Shown: positions 17,024 through 25,479, counted from the stretch's first letter. The stretch is DNA of 64,000 bases from Bradyrhizobium sp. CCBAU 53351 (GCF_015291745.1 NZ_CP030059.1:5111501-5175500), one strand, 5' to 3'. Numbers and translations: made by a program. The notes: generated by a model from the sequence alone, not told the origin.

Positions 17024-18907
17024 CTACACTTGAGCCTGGATCAACGTGTTCATCATGCTCTGCACCACCGACATGACGTGGGCGTTGGCGGCGTAGGCAT
17101 TCTGCAGCTGGATCAGGTTCGACATCTCCGAGTCCAGATTGACCTTGGAGGTCGAGTCGAACTTGGCCTGCAGCGTCGAGACCACGACGCCCTGCCCCTC
17201 TTGGAGCTGGGTGGCCTGAGTTGAGGCGTTGGCCTGGATGCTGAGGAATTGCTGCAGATAGCCCGAGACGCTGCCGGTGAAGGGCTGGTTGGCCGAGCCG
17301 AGGCCGCTCTGCGGTGAATAGGAGAACACCGCGCTGGTGAGCTGCGAGTAGAGATAGTCCGAACGCGTGGTGTCACCCGCGGGCGTCACCGGCGAGGTGT
17401 TGTACACCGACATCCTGGTGGGGTCGGCGGTCAGCTGCGTGTTCACCTTGATGCGACCGGCAAAGCCGGTCAGCTGCGAGCCCGAGCCGGTGATCGCGCC
17501 GGTGTAAAGCGCCTGCCCGCCATCGGTGAACACCGCCAGTTGCGGATTGCCCGAGGTCAGCGACGACACGGTCTTGCTCGTCGAGGCCGAATTGACCCTG
17601 GCGAGACCGGAATTGTCGTCCGTGACCCGCAGCGTCGTGGCGCTCGCCGGCGCTGGCGCGGCAGAGAAGCTGAGATGCGAGGTCGAAAGCGCGGTGTTGA
17701 GCGCCGAGGCGATCGCGCCCATGCCGCCGGAAAAATTCACGCCGATCTGCATCGGGTTGGCGTTGGTCGCATTCTGCAGCGGCAAGGCAGCCGGATCGGT
17801 CACATTCACCAGCGTGATCTGGCGCTGGGTGTTGGTGGCCGTGTCGGTGTAAGTGAAGGTGGCGGTGTTGCCCGGGAGCGCGCCGCCGAGGTCGACGTCA
17901 AAGCCAGCGGGCGGACCCGACACCGTGCTGCCGGCCGTGGTCTTGTCGGACAATGCGCTCGACATCGTCGCGGCGAGCTGGTCGATCTGGTTCTGCGCCT
18001 GCACCAGCGTCTGATCGCGCAGCTTCAGATCAGCCGCGATCTGGCCCGATGAGACCACGTTGTTGGCGACGACGTCGACCTTCGAGCCGTTCGGCAGCAC
18101 GATGTTGAGCGCGCCGACGCCCGACTTGGCCGGATCGATGTTGTAGAGCGAGGTCGCAGACATCGCCCCGGCGGAAGCGAAAGTGAATTGTGAGGCGAGC
18201 CCCGCACCGACCAGCTGGATGCCCGTCGTGGTGTAGATGTTGGCCTGGTTCGATCCGTCGGTGGTGACGCGGACGTCGACATATTTCGACAGCGTGTTGA
18301 TGGCCTGGTCGCGCTGGTCCATCAGCGTCGCGGCCGAGGGGTCGTTGGCCGACAGGCCCTGCAGCTTGGTGTTGATGTTGGCGACCTGCTGCATGGCAGC
18401 GTTCGCGGCCTGCGCCGAGGTGCCGAGATCCTGCTCGACGTTGGAGCGCAGCGACTGGATGCCCTTGGTGGTGACGTTGAGCTGCGTGGCCAGCGCCTGC
18501 GCCGCACCGAGGGCCACCGTTTGCGCCGACGACGCGCCCGAGCTGGTCGACAGCGCCTGCAGCGCCGTGGTGAAGTTGTTCAGCGCGGTTTCCAGCGTGC
18601 CGCTGTTGCCGGGCGTGCCATAGACACTCTGAAGCTGCTTCAGGATGTTGGCCATCTGGGCGGCGTAACCGCTGCCGCCGGTCTCGGTGCGCAGCTGGTT
18701 CAGCACGAAGGTGTCGAGCTCCCGGCTGACGCCGGTCGTCATCGCCGTCGAGCCGAAATCGCCGGTGGTGACCTCGATCTGGTTCGGGGTCTGGACGACG
18801 TAACCCGGCGTCTGCGCATTCGCGACGTTCGAGGAGACGATCGAGAGCGCGGCCTGGTTGGCACGCAGGCCGCTCATCGCGCTGGCGAGGGCTGAACTCA
18901 AACCCAT
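17024..18907 (-). CDS. flgK: Flagellar hook-associated protein FlgK (HAP1)
   Basis: 627 residues. The N-terminus MGLSSALASAMSGLRANQAA with SNVANAQTPGY is the flagellar rod/hook family motif, and the C-terminal VNLDSEMSNLIQLQNAYAAN with VVQSMMNTLIQAQV is typical of FlgK. It forms the first junction ring between hook and filament. The length is close to usual, and unlike FlgE and FlgL it does not show the DTITVNGQTLTF insert. It lies 34 bases after flgE and 20 before flgL, which implies one operon. Confidence 0.93.
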   Translation of the reverse strand: MGLSSALASAMSGLRANQAALSIVSSNVANAQTPGYVVQTPNQIEVTTGDFGSTAMTTGVSRELDTFVLNQLRTETGGSGYAAQMANILKQLQSVYGTPGNSGTLETALNNFTTALQALSTSSGASSAQTVALGAAQALATQLNVTTKGIQSLRSNVEQDLGTSAQAANAAMQQVANINTKLQGLSANDPSAATLMDQRDQAINTLSKYVDVRVTTDGSNQANIYTTTGIQLVGAGLASQFTFASAGAMSATSLYNIDPAKSGVGALNIVLPNGSKVDVVANNVVSSGQIAADLKLRDQTLVQAQNQIDQLAATMSSALSDKTTAGSTVSGPPAGFDVDLGGALPGNTATFTYTDTATNTQRQITLVNVTDPAALPLQNATNANPMQIGVNFSGGMGAIASALNTALSTSHLSFSAAPAPASATTLRVTDDNSGLARVNSASTSKTVSSLTSGNPQLAVFTDGGQALYTGAITGSGSQLTGFAGRIKVNTQLTADPTRMSVYNTSPVTPAGDTTRSDYLYSQLTSAVFSYSPQSGLGSANQPFTGSVSGYLQQFLSIQANASTQATQLQEGQGVVVSTLQAKFDSTSKVNLDSEMSNLIQLQNAYAANAHVMSVVQSMMNTLIQAQV

Positions 18908-18941
18908 GTTACTTGCCGCCTTTGGTTACGTCACGCGCCGA

Positions 18942-21200
18942 TCAGCGCAACACGTTCAGGAGGTCCTGCACCATCGAATTCGCCGTCGTGATCACCTTGG
19001 TGTTGGCCGAATAGGCCTGCTGGGTCACGATCAGCTTGGTGAATTCGTCGGCGATGTCGGTGTTCGAGCCTTCCAGCGACGAGCCGCTGATGCTCCCCGA
19101 TGCGCCGTCGATCGCCGCACCCGACTGTTCGGTCGCGGCATAGGCGCCACCATCCATCGCCTTCAAATAGTTGGTGCCGTTGAAGTGCGACAGCGAGACT
19201 TGGGCGAGGTTGAGGTTCTGGCCGTTCGAGAAGGTGCCGACCACGAGGCCGCTGTTGTTGACCGCGACCGACCGCAATTGGCCTGCGGCGTAGCCGTTCT
19301 GCGTGATGGTGTTGATGGTCACCGCGCCCGACGTGCTGGCATATTGCGTCAGTCCGCCGGTCGAGATGTTGAAGGCGACGGAGCCGAGCGACTGGCCGCT
19401 GACGCTGACATTGTTGATGGTGATGCCCGAGCCGCTCGGCGTGGTCAGCGAGCCGTCGGAAGCGAAGGTGAAGGCCTGCCCCGTATTGACCCAGCCGACC
19501 GTGGTGCCGGTCGCGTTCGGATCGGTCTGGTAGAACAGGTTCCAGCTGTCGGAGTGACCTGCGCCGAGCGAGGCGCTGTCGGTCTTGGCCCAGCGCAATT
19601 GCAGGTTCACCGGCGTACCCGCAGCGTTGTAAGCGGTCACCGCGCCGCCGCTGATCGACTCCTTGGTGAAGGTCGCGATGTCGTTGCCGATCACCCCGCC
19701 GGTGCCCGCGGTGCCGCCGCCGTTACGGTTCTTGGTGATGGTGGATGTGAAGCCGAGCGCGGCGAAGGCGGCGCTGTTGGAGCTGGACACCGACAGGTTG
19801 GACACGGTGCCCGTGTTCAAGGTGATCACACCGCTGGTGCTGACGGACGAGCCGGTGGCGCCGGAGAGCGCATCGATCTTGCTGAGCAGGGTCGTGATGT
19901 TGTCGGTGACGTTGATCTGGTTCGGACCGCTCGCGCCCGAAGCCACGAAGGTCAGCGTCTGGCCGTTGACGGTGATCGTGTCGGCAGGCGGGCCCGCCGA
20001 AAAGCCGGAGGTGAGAACCTCGGCGCCGCCGGCCGTGGCGCTGCCGCTCAGCAGCGTCGACCCCGAGATCGCGGGCGAGGACAGCACGTTGCCGCCGCGC
20101 GTCACGCTGGTGATGCCGAGCGCCGTGGCCGCGGTGCCGCTGTTCACCGCCACATCCGTGGAGGTGCCGCTCGAAATCACGATGTTGCCGCTGGTGTTGA
20201 GAGACGCGGTCACGCCAGCACCGCCTGCGTTCTGGATTGCGGTCAGAATGTCCTGGACCGTCGCAGGCGTGCCGGCGCCCAGGCCGATGGTCGAGTTGGT
20301 GCCGAGTGTGACCGTGTTGCCGGTGTTGAAGGTGATCGTGTTGCCGTTGATCGTCAGCGTCTGGCCGCTCAGTGCGGTGAGAATGCTCGATGCGAGATGG
20401 GTGCCGACGGCGGCATCCAGCGATGTCGTCGTCGATGCCACGGCCGCCGAGTTGTTCTGGAGGGCGACCGATCCGGTGTTCGTCGTCGAAGAGTAAGGCG
20501 AGCGGAGGTTGCCCGTGGCCGCGGCGCCCGAAGCGGTGTTGTTGGTATAGGGCGCGGGGGGCGTGCCGACCGGAAGCGGGTTGGCAGCGAAATCCGACGG
20601 GTTGAGGCCGCCAGCCGCCAGCAGCGACCCTGTCGTGGCGGTCGAGCTCGCTGCAGTGTTCGGCTGGGTTGGCAGGTTTGCCGCATACTGGATCGAGGTG
20701 GTCGCTTGCGCCGGAATGAAGTTGTTCTGGAATTTGAGGACGTTCGCCACGTTGCCGGTGGGGTTGCCGGTCTTGGGGTCGACCGTGACGCCCATCAGGT
20801 AATAGCCGGCGCCGTTGACCAGGTTGCCGTTGGCATTGAGCTGGAAGTCGCCGCGGCGGGTGTAATAGGTGACGCCGCTGAACACCGGCACGTTGTCGAC
20901 GACGCCGGTCGCCTTCTGAATCGAAAAGAAGCCGTCACCGGTGATCGCCATGTTGGTGGCGACGGTGGAGCCCGAGATCGTGCCCTGCGTGGTGATGGTG
21001 GCCTTGGCATTGGCCGTCACGCCGCCCGCGACCTGCTTGCTCGGAACCGAGGAGTCGGGGATGAGATCGACGAAGCTGGTGCCGATGCCTTTGTAACCGG
21101 TGGTCGATGAGTTCGCGATGTTGCCGGAAATGTTCTGCAGCGCGTAGGACTGCGCCTGCAGGCCACCCACCGAGGTGTTCATTGCATCGAAGATACCCAT
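18942..21200 (-). CDS. flgE: Flagellar hook protein FlgE, enlarged
   Basis: 752 residues from the ATG at 21200, preceded by GGAG; hook proteins are usually about 400. The N-terminal MGIFDAMNTSVGGLQAQSYA with NISGNIANSSTTGYKG is the hook/rod motif, followed by TNMAITGDGFFSI. The C-terminus ends EGSNTDIADEFTKLIVTQQA with NTKVITTANSMVQDLLNVLR. Residues about 235-486 are an insert homologous to that of FlgL, with GQTLTINGNTITF and DTITVNGQTLTFVASG motifs. It is the first gene of the flgE-flgK-flgL run and has a sigma54-type promoter about 65 bases upstream, as in the Caulobacter flagellar hierarchy, where hook genes are sigma54-dependent. Confidence 0.93.
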   Translation of the reverse strand: MGIFDAMNTSVGGLQAQSYALQNISGNIANSSTTGYKGIGTSFVDLIPDSSVPSKQVAGGVTANAKATITTQGTISGSTVATNMAITGDGFFSIQKATGVVDNVPVFSGVTYYTRRGDFQLNANGNLVNGAGYYLMGVTVDPKTGNPTGNVANVLKFQNNFIPAQATTSIQYAANLPTQPNTAASSTATTGSLLAAGGLNPSDFAANPLPVGTPPAPYTNNTASGAAATGNLRSPYSSTTNTGSVALQNNSAAVASTTTSLDAAVGTHLASSILTALSGQTLTINGNTITFNTGNTVTLGTNSTIGLGAGTPATVQDILTAIQNAGGAGVTASLNTSGNIVISSGTSTDVAVNSGTAATALGITSVTRGGNVLSSPAISGSTLLSGSATAGGAEVLTSGFSAGPPADTITVNGQTLTFVASGASGPNQINVTDNITTLLSKIDALSGATGSSVSTSGVITLNTGTVSNLSVSSSNSAAFAALGFTSTITKNRNGGGTAGTGGVIGNDIATFTKESISGGAVTAYNAAGTPVNLQLRWAKTDSASLGAGHSDSWNLFYQTDPNATGTTVGWVNTGQAFTFASDGSLTTPSGSGITINNVSVSGQSLGSVAFNISTGGLTQYASTSGAVTINTITQNGYAAGQLRSVAVNNSGLVVGTFSNGQNLNLAQVSLSHFNGTNYLKAMDGGAYAATEQSGAAIDGASGSISGSSLEGSNTDIADEFTKLIVTQQAYSANTKVITTANSMVQDLLNVLR

Positions 21201-21264
21201 AACTTTGTCTCCAAATCCGATCTCGGCGGCCGGTCGACCATGGCCGCAGTCGGGGGAGACAGTC

Positions 21265-21280
21265 GCAAAGGCCATGCCAA
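21265..21280 (-). promoter_or_regulatory. Sigma54-type promoter of the flgE operon
   Basis: On the minus strand, TTGGCATGGCCTTTGC matches the sigma54 consensus (TGGCAC-N5-TTGC) with the invariant GG and GC separated by ten bases. The -12 element would place transcription start near 21253, about 53 bases before the flgE start codon. It sits between the msrB terminator and flgE. Confidence 0.7.
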
Positions 21281-21312
21281 TGCGGGTATCTCTAAGAAAT
21301 CAATGGCTTAAC

Positions 21313-21340
21313 GAAAAAGCCCCGGTCGGGCGACCGGGGC
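21313..21340 (-). terminator. Rho-independent terminator after msrB
   Basis: Minus-strand stem GCCCCGGTC/GACCGGGGC with loop GCCC followed by TTTTTCG, about 40 bases past the msrB stop. Confidence 0.88.
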
Positions 21341-21377
21341 ACAATTGCCGGGACCGGCAACAATTGCCGGGGCTTTC

Positions 21378-21890
21378 TTACGTCGCCGACGCTGCTGCGG
21401 GATGGAAAACCAGCCCGAAACCGTCGATGCAATAGCGCAGGCCGGTCGGCTTCGGACCGTCGTCGAAGACGTGGCCGAGATGGCCGCCGCAGCGCCGGCA
21501 GTGCACCTCGGTGCGGACCATGCCGTAGGCCCGGTCTTCGGTCTTGCAGACATTGCCCTCGATCGGCTGGTAGAAGCTCGGCCAGCCCGTGCCGCTCTCG
21601 AATTTGGTTTCGGACGCGAACAGCGGCAGGTCGCAGCCGGCGCACGCGAAGGTGCCCTTGCGGTGCTCCTTCAACAGCGGGCTGGAGCCCGGCCGCTCGG
21701 TGCCGTGATTGCGCAGGATCTCATATTGCTGCGGCGTGAGCTGGGCGCGCCATTCAGCCTCCGTCTTCGTGATCTCGAATTTTTCCGCGGTCTTCTCGCC
21801 GGCCTCGGCAGGCGTTGCTCTGAGCCAGCGGAAGGCCCCAAGGCCGAACAGGCCGGCGGCGGTCGTCAACAGGATGCGGCGGTCAAACAT
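21378..21890 (-). CDS. msrB: Exported peptide-methionine (R)-S-oxide reductase MsrB
   Basis: 170 residues. Reduces methionine-R-sulfoxide in proteins. Both zinc pairs are visible (CAGC near residue 85 and CRRC near 134), as is [14 protein letters not shown], and the catalytic cysteine is in GLRYCIDG. The N-terminal [20 protein letters not shown] contains a twin arginine before a hydrophobic stretch and AEA-type cleavage, so periplasmic export, possibly by Tat, is likely. It ends in a strong terminator and is separate from the flagellar operon downstream. The FAD gene upstream is 85 bases away and may or may not share its transcript. Function is confident; export route is inferred. Confidence 0.9.
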   Translation of the reverse strand: MFDRRILLTTAAGLFGLGAFRWLRATPAEAGEKTAEKFEITKTEAEWRAQLTPQQYEILRNHGTERPGSSPLLKEHRKGTFACAGCDLPLFASETKFESGTGWPSFYQPIEGNVCKTEDRAYGMVRTEVHCRRCGGHLGHVFDDGPKPTGLRYCIDGFGLVFHPAAASAT

Positions 21891-21975
21891 CTCATTCTCC
21901 GTGCGGGAGCTCCACGCCCTGAGATACGGGCTCTAACGGCCGAAGTTACACGTCCGGGCGGAATTTTTCGCCGGT

Positions 21976-23445
21976 TTATCGCGCAACGCCGGCGTCGTGG
22001 GAGGCCGGTTCCGAAGTCGGGTCGCCCGCTTGGGCGGCGGGTTTCGGCGGCGGGGCCGGCCGCGGCCTGACTCCGGGCGGCGGGCGGCGCGGACCGGTGC
22101 CGGCGGCCCGGTTGGCTTCGGCAAGACGCGCCTCGCGCTGGTAATCCCTGAGCCTGGCCCGTTCACGGTACCGGGCGAGCGAGCCTGCGGCTGCGGAACT
22201 CGCCCTGCCCCAGATCCCGACCAACTGGCCCGCGACCCGTCCGGTGGCGCCGCCAGCCCAGACCAGCTCGAACGGCGAGAACAACTTCCAGCGCTCATCG
22301 CCCCACAGGATGCTCCGCACGATCATCTGCCCGGCCATGGCCGAGGTATTCATGCCCTGGCGCCCGAACCCGCTCGCCACCCACAGGCCTTTGCGCAACT
22401 GGCCGATCTGCGGCATGCCGTGCACGGTCTGGCCGGTGGCGCCGCCGAACATGTCGGTGACCTCGACATTGCCGAGCGCCGGAAAGATCGTGCGGATCCG
22501 CCGCCTGACGGCGCCCGCAAAGCGCTGCGGACGCGCAGCCCAGGTGGTCTCGGGGCTCTCCCACATCAGCCGGTCGCCGTCGACGATGCGGAAATGGTCG
22601 ACGCCGTCGGAGTCCATCACCGATCCCTTGAAGGCGATGATCTCATGCACGCGCTCGCCGAGCGGCGCGGTGATTCCGGCATAGCGCCAGACCGGCAGCA
22701 GCGTCTCCGACAGGCGCCGCAGGGGCGCGCCGAGATGGATGTTGCCTGCGAGCACGATGTGGGTGGCGCGCAGCCGCGCCGAGGGCGTGACGATGCGCTT
22801 GCGGATGCCGGAATGATCGATGCTGACGACCGGCGTGTCCTCGAAAATGCGGGCGCCTGCCCGACGCGCCAGCGCCGCGAGGCCATGGACATATTTGCGG
22901 CCGTCGACCTGAAACGCCTTCGGATAATGCACGCCGTGGAAGTAACGATCGGTCTTGAGCACCTCGCGGACGCGATCGACCTGCCAACCCTCGACCTCGG
23001 TGTCGAAATCCTCGTTCAGCATCTGCAGCCGGCTGATCAGCCGGTCGCCGGCATCGACGTTGGAGACCTCCAGCACACCCTCGCTCAGTCCGATCCCCGG
23101 CATGTTCTCTTCCGTGGCGTTGGCCCGGACGAATTCTGCGCCCTCCTTCGACAGCGTCCACAATTCACGCGCGTCCTCGAAGCCGATGCGCTCGATCAGG
23201 TCGGTGAGCGGCAGGGCAAAGCCCGGCATCACCGTGCCGAGCTGGTTGCCGGACGCGTTCCAGCCGATATGGCGGCCCTCGAGCACCGCGACACTGGCCC
23301 CCAACCGGGCCGCCTCCAGCGCGATGGTGAGCCCGGCCAGCCCCGCACCGATGACGCAGATGTCGGCGTCGAGGTCGAACGACAGCCGCGTGCGGTCGCG
23401 AAAGCCGGCTTCGTCCTGGGACACGCTTGTGTAAGTCTCGCTCAT
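21976..23445 (-). CDS. FAD-dependent oxidoreductase, DadA/glycine oxidase-like
   Basis: 489 residues. The N-terminal dinucleotide fold is clear: ICVIGAGLAGLTIALEAARL with VAVLEGRHIG at about residues 30-60. The DAO-family C-terminal segment includes GATGQTVHGMPQIGQL and GLWVASGFGRQGMNTSAMAG. Enzymes of this family oxidise D-amino acids, glycine, sarcosine or related secondary amines; the substrate is not evident. The last 70 residues are a proline/alanine/arginine-rich tail that looks disordered. It is divergent from the phosphatase gene at 23538, with about 90 bases between starts, and is upstream of msrB on the same strand. Confidence 0.8.
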   Translation of the reverse strand: MSETYTSVSQDEAGFRDRTRLSFDLDADICVIGAGLAGLTIALEAARLGASVAVLEGRHIGWNASGNQLGTVMPGFALPLTDLIERIGFEDARELWTLSKEGAEFVRANATEENMPGIGLSEGVLEVSNVDAGDRLISRLQMLNEDFDTEVEGWQVDRVREVLKTDRYFHGVHYPKAFQVDGRKYVHGLAALARRAGARIFEDTPVVSIDHSGIRKRIVTPSARLRATHIVLAGNIHLGAPLRRLSETLLPVWRYAGITAPLGERVHEIIAFKGSVMDSDGVDHFRIVDGDRLMWESPETTWAARPQRFAGAVRRRIRTIFPALGNVEVTDMFGGATGQTVHGMPQIGQLRKGLWVASGFGRQGMNTSAMAGQMIVRSILWGDERWKLFSPFELVWAGGATGRVAGQLVGIWGRASSAAAGSLARYRERARLRDYQREARLAEANRAAGTGPRRPPPGVRPRPAPPPKPAAQAGDPTSEPASHDAGVAR

Positions 23446-23537
23446 GTCGTTTCTTAAGATACCAACCGGGCGCCTGTCACCTTGTCCTCAACCGGCACCT
23501 GTAGATTATTCTGGACGTGGAACGATTCGAGAATGCC

Positions 23538-24074
23538 ATGCGCCGTTTGATGCTGCTGCGTCACGCCAAGACAGAGACTGACGCGCCGAGCGGCCGTGAC
23601 CAGGACCGCCGCCTCGACGACCGCGGCCATAGGGATGCCGCGCAGATCGGCGACTGGATCGCCACCCATCCGCCCTTCCCCGATACCGTGCTGGTGTCGC
23701 ACGCCGTCCGTGCCAGGCAGACCTGGGACACCGCCTGGGCGGCGATGAAGGACCGCGTCCCGGTGCCGCAGGTCGAGATCCTGCCGGAACTCTACGGCGC
23801 CGATCCCGCGCAGATTCTGGACTCCATTCGCACTGCAACGGCCCCTGCCAATCCCAGGCAATTGCTGCTGGTCGCCCATAATCCCGGCATGCACGAGGCC
23901 GCGCTGATGCTGATGGGCGGCGGCGATCCTGCCGGTGCCAAGGCGCTCGCCGACAATCTGCCCACCTCGGGGCTTGCGATCTTCGACTTTGACGTCAAGG
24001 ATTGGGGTGACGTGGCCTACCGCCGCGGCAAACTGGTGCTGTTCACCAGCCCCAAGCTGCTTCGATCGGCTTGA
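23538..24074 (+). CDS. SixA-like phosphohistidine phosphatase (histidine phosphatase family)
   Basis: 178 residues from the ATG at 23538; an upstream ATG at 23517 adds seven residues. The LMLLRHAKTE motif at the N-terminus gives the catalytic histidine, DRRLDDRGHRDAAQIGDWI follows, then TVLVSHAVRARQTW, and the second histidine lies in LLLVAHNPGMHE. This order and size match SixA, which removes phosphate from Hpt histidines in phosphorelays. The actual substrate here is unknown, although the window also encodes an Hpt protein at 53390. Confidence 0.85.
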   Translation: MRRLMLLRHAKTETDAPSGRDQDRRLDDRGHRDAAQIGDWIATHPPFPDTVLVSHAVRARQTWDTAWAAMKDRVPVPQVEILPELYGADPAQILDSIRTATAPANPRQLLLVAHNPGMHEAALMLMGGGDPAGAKALADNLPTSGLAIFDFDVKDWGDVAYRRGKLVLFTSPKLLRSA

Positions 24075-24140
24075 GACGCGCGAGCGCCGTCTCGACCGGT
24101 TGATCCAGTGCGATCAAGGGCTGAAGATTTGGAGGCGCAG

Positions 24141-24566
24141 ATGTTCAAGTCCATCCTCGTGCCCATCGACCTCGCCGACACCGATCTGGCCAAGCCGGCG
24201 ATCGCGACCGCGGCCACGCTGTCGCAGACCTGGAGCGGCCAGGTGCGGCTGCTCAACGTGCTGCCGATGACGCCGGTGATGCTGGCCGAATACGTGCCGG
24301 CCGATTTCGACGAGCAGCAGCGCCAGACCTCGGAGGAGGCGCTCGCCATCGTCGCGCGCGAGTCCGGCATCGACCCCGCCCGCATCTCCAGCGTGGTCCG
24401 CCAGGGCGGCATCTACCACGAGATCTTGGAGGAAGCCGTGCACATGAAGGCCGATCTGATCGTGATGACCTCGCACCGGCCGGCGATGCGCACCTATTTC
24501 CTCGGCTCCAACGCCGGCCACGTCGTGCGCTACGCAAAATGCTCGGTGCTGGTTGTGAGGCACTAG
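24141..24566 (+). CDS. Universal stress protein (UspA family)
   Basis: 141 residues from the ATG at 24141, which has GGAGGCGCAG directly upstream; an earlier in-frame ATG lacks such a site. MFKSILVPIDLAD opens the family alpha/beta fold, VRQGGIYHEILEEA and DLIVMTSHR follow, and the C-terminal GSNAGHVVRYAKCSVLVV corresponds to the G-rich ATP-binding motif. Single-domain Usp proteins are induced by starvation, low oxygen or stress. A TTGATC-N6-GATCAA palindrome lies upstream at about 24101-24118. The last 70 bases of the functional motif are duplicated 0.6 kb downstream. Confidence 0.9.
   Translation: MFKSILVPIDLADTDLAKPAIATAATLSQTWSGQVRLLNVLPMTPVMLAEYVPADFDEQQRQTSEEALAIVARESGIDPARISSVVRQGGIYHEILEEAVHMKADLIVMTSHRPAMRTYFLGSNAGHVVRYAKCSVLVVRH
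24464..24533 (+). repeat. Direct repeat, copy 1 (usp 3' segment)
   Basis: Seventy bases from GATGACCTCGCA to CGTCGTGCGCTAC recur at 25050-25115 with a four-base deletion and two substitutions. This copy encodes the nucleotide-binding loop of the universal stress protein. Confidence 0.85.
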
Positions 24567-24583
24567 CTCGGAGCAAACGCGGT

Positions 24584-24606
24584 CGTAGCCCGGATGGAGC
24601 GCAGCG
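24584..24606 (+). repeat. Fragment of a palindromic intergenic repeat
   Basis: CGTAGCCCGGATGGAGCGCAG resembles a half-element of a short intergenic palindrome that I recall as frequent in Bradyrhizobium and relatives. The pairing half is not seen. It supports using the later ATG at 24609 for the next gene. Confidence 0.4.
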
Positions 24607-24608
24607 CC

Positions 24609-25211
24609 ATGAAGCGATGGTGGCGAAGATGGACCTACGAGGTCCCGCTCGCGATCGGTGATGCGCTGTGGGAGGTGCTGGTCGTCCAACTGGCGGCGCA
24701 GTTGGACAGGCTGACCGCGCGGAAGATCATCGCCTTGATCCCCGTCGCGATCCTTGTCCTCGCCTACTATCACAGGATTCCGATTCCGCCGGAACTGATG
24801 CTGATCGGCGACTTCCTCGCCTATATCGACATCTTCTCGGTGCTGGTCCTGGTCGGGGTGCTGAGCCGCGTCGCGACGATCCTGTTCGTCGTCAAACAAG
24901 CCGCGGCGCGCATCACCCTGCTCGGCGGCCGCGTCATCACGCGCTTGCGACGGCTCGACGTCCGGCGCCGGCGCCAGCACGGCGCCGCGACACGGCCTCG
25001 CCGCAAACCCGAGAGGTCCGAAGATGATCGAGCTTATGGCTGTCCCTGGGATGACCTCGCATCGGCGATGCGCACCTATTTCCTCGGCTCCAGCGCCGGC
25101 CACGTCGTGCGCTACACCAGCGGCGAGTTCGTAGAGCATGATAGGATGGAACAGTTCCTCGGTTGGAACGTTCACCGTCATCGCCGCCCGGCTCTCGGCT
25201 ATCATCGGTGA
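24609..25211 (+). CDS. Small membrane protein with a chimeric C-terminus
   Basis: About 200 residues starting MKRWWRRWTYEVPLAIGDAL. Two hydrophobic helices (about residues 38-55 and 70-95, LMLIGDFLAYIDIFSVLVLV) look like membrane spans, then a basic arginine-rich stretch. The last 60 residues include AMRTYFLGSSAGHVVRY, a copy of the universal stress protein C-terminus translated in the same frame (repeat at 25050-25115), and the end overlaps an EcfG-type promoter at 25148. The native gene therefore probably ended earlier and now reads through inserted sequence. The membrane part is unrecognised; whether the protein is functional is uncertain. Confidence 0.5.
   Translation: MKRWWRRWTYEVPLAIGDALWEVLVVQLAAQLDRLTARKIIALIPVAILVLAYYHRIPIPPELMLIGDFLAYIDIFSVLVLVGVLSRVATILFVVKQAAARITLLGGRVITRLRRLDVRRRRQHGAATRPRRKPERSEDDRAYGCPWDDLASAMRTYFLGSSAGHVVRYTSGEFVEHDRMEQFLGWNVHRHRRPALGYHR
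25050..25115 (+). repeat. Direct repeat, copy 2 (usp fragment inside another ORF)
   Basis: Sixty-six bases nearly identical to 24464-24533, lacking four bases (CCGG region) relative to the usp copy. It is a remnant of a second usp gene or of a local duplication. Confidence 0.85.
25148..25172 (+). promoter_or_regulatory. EcfG-type general stress promoter for the 73-residue gene
   Basis: GGAAC at 25148, a 16-base spacer, and CGTT at 25169-25172 match the alphaproteobacterial EcfG consensus GGAAC-N16/17-CGTT exactly. Transcription would start near 25180, about 80 bases before the ATG at 25258. Confidence 0.75.
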
Positions 25212-25257
25212 TGAGAACGCCTGATCGCGCTCCCGCCCTCACGGAAAGGAACGCCAG

Positions 25258-25479
25258 ATGCAGCGTCACCGGTTCAAACACACAAAATCGCTCAATGAGC
25301 GCCTCCTCGAAGAGGCTATAAAGCTAAAAGAGGAAGCGAAGCTGCTACCGCATGGCCCGTTGCGGGAAGCTGCAACGAAAAGGGCCCGGCAGGCCGAGAT
25401 GGCGGCACATATGGATGATTGGCTCTCCTCTCCGGCGTTGCGATCGCCGAAGAAGGACGAGACACCGGGCCCGGGCTAG
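25258..25479 (+). CDS. Small charged protein, paralogue of 28715-28921
   Basis: 73 residues, rich in lysine, glutamate and alanine, no signal peptide. It shares the pattern L-EEA-L--EAK-LP-G--RE---KRARQ-----H---WL-SP-L with the 68-residue protein at 28715. I know this as a recurring short unnamed family in Bradyrhizobium-type genomes, without a function. An exact EcfG-type promoter lies 86 bases upstream and GGAACGCCAG precedes the ATG. The likely context is the general stress response. Probably helical; partner unknown. Confidence 0.75.
   Translation: MQRHRFKHTKSLNERLLEEAIKLKEEAKLLPHGPLREAATKRARQAEMAAHMDDWLSSPALRSPKKDETPGPG

Noticed and set aside
24101..24118. TTGATC-N6-GATCAA palindrome before the usp gene as an FNR/FixK box
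   Set aside because: FixK boxes have TTGA-N6-TCAA (14 bases); this one has TTGA-N10-TCAA, four bases too long. The palindrome is recorded but not called a FixK site.
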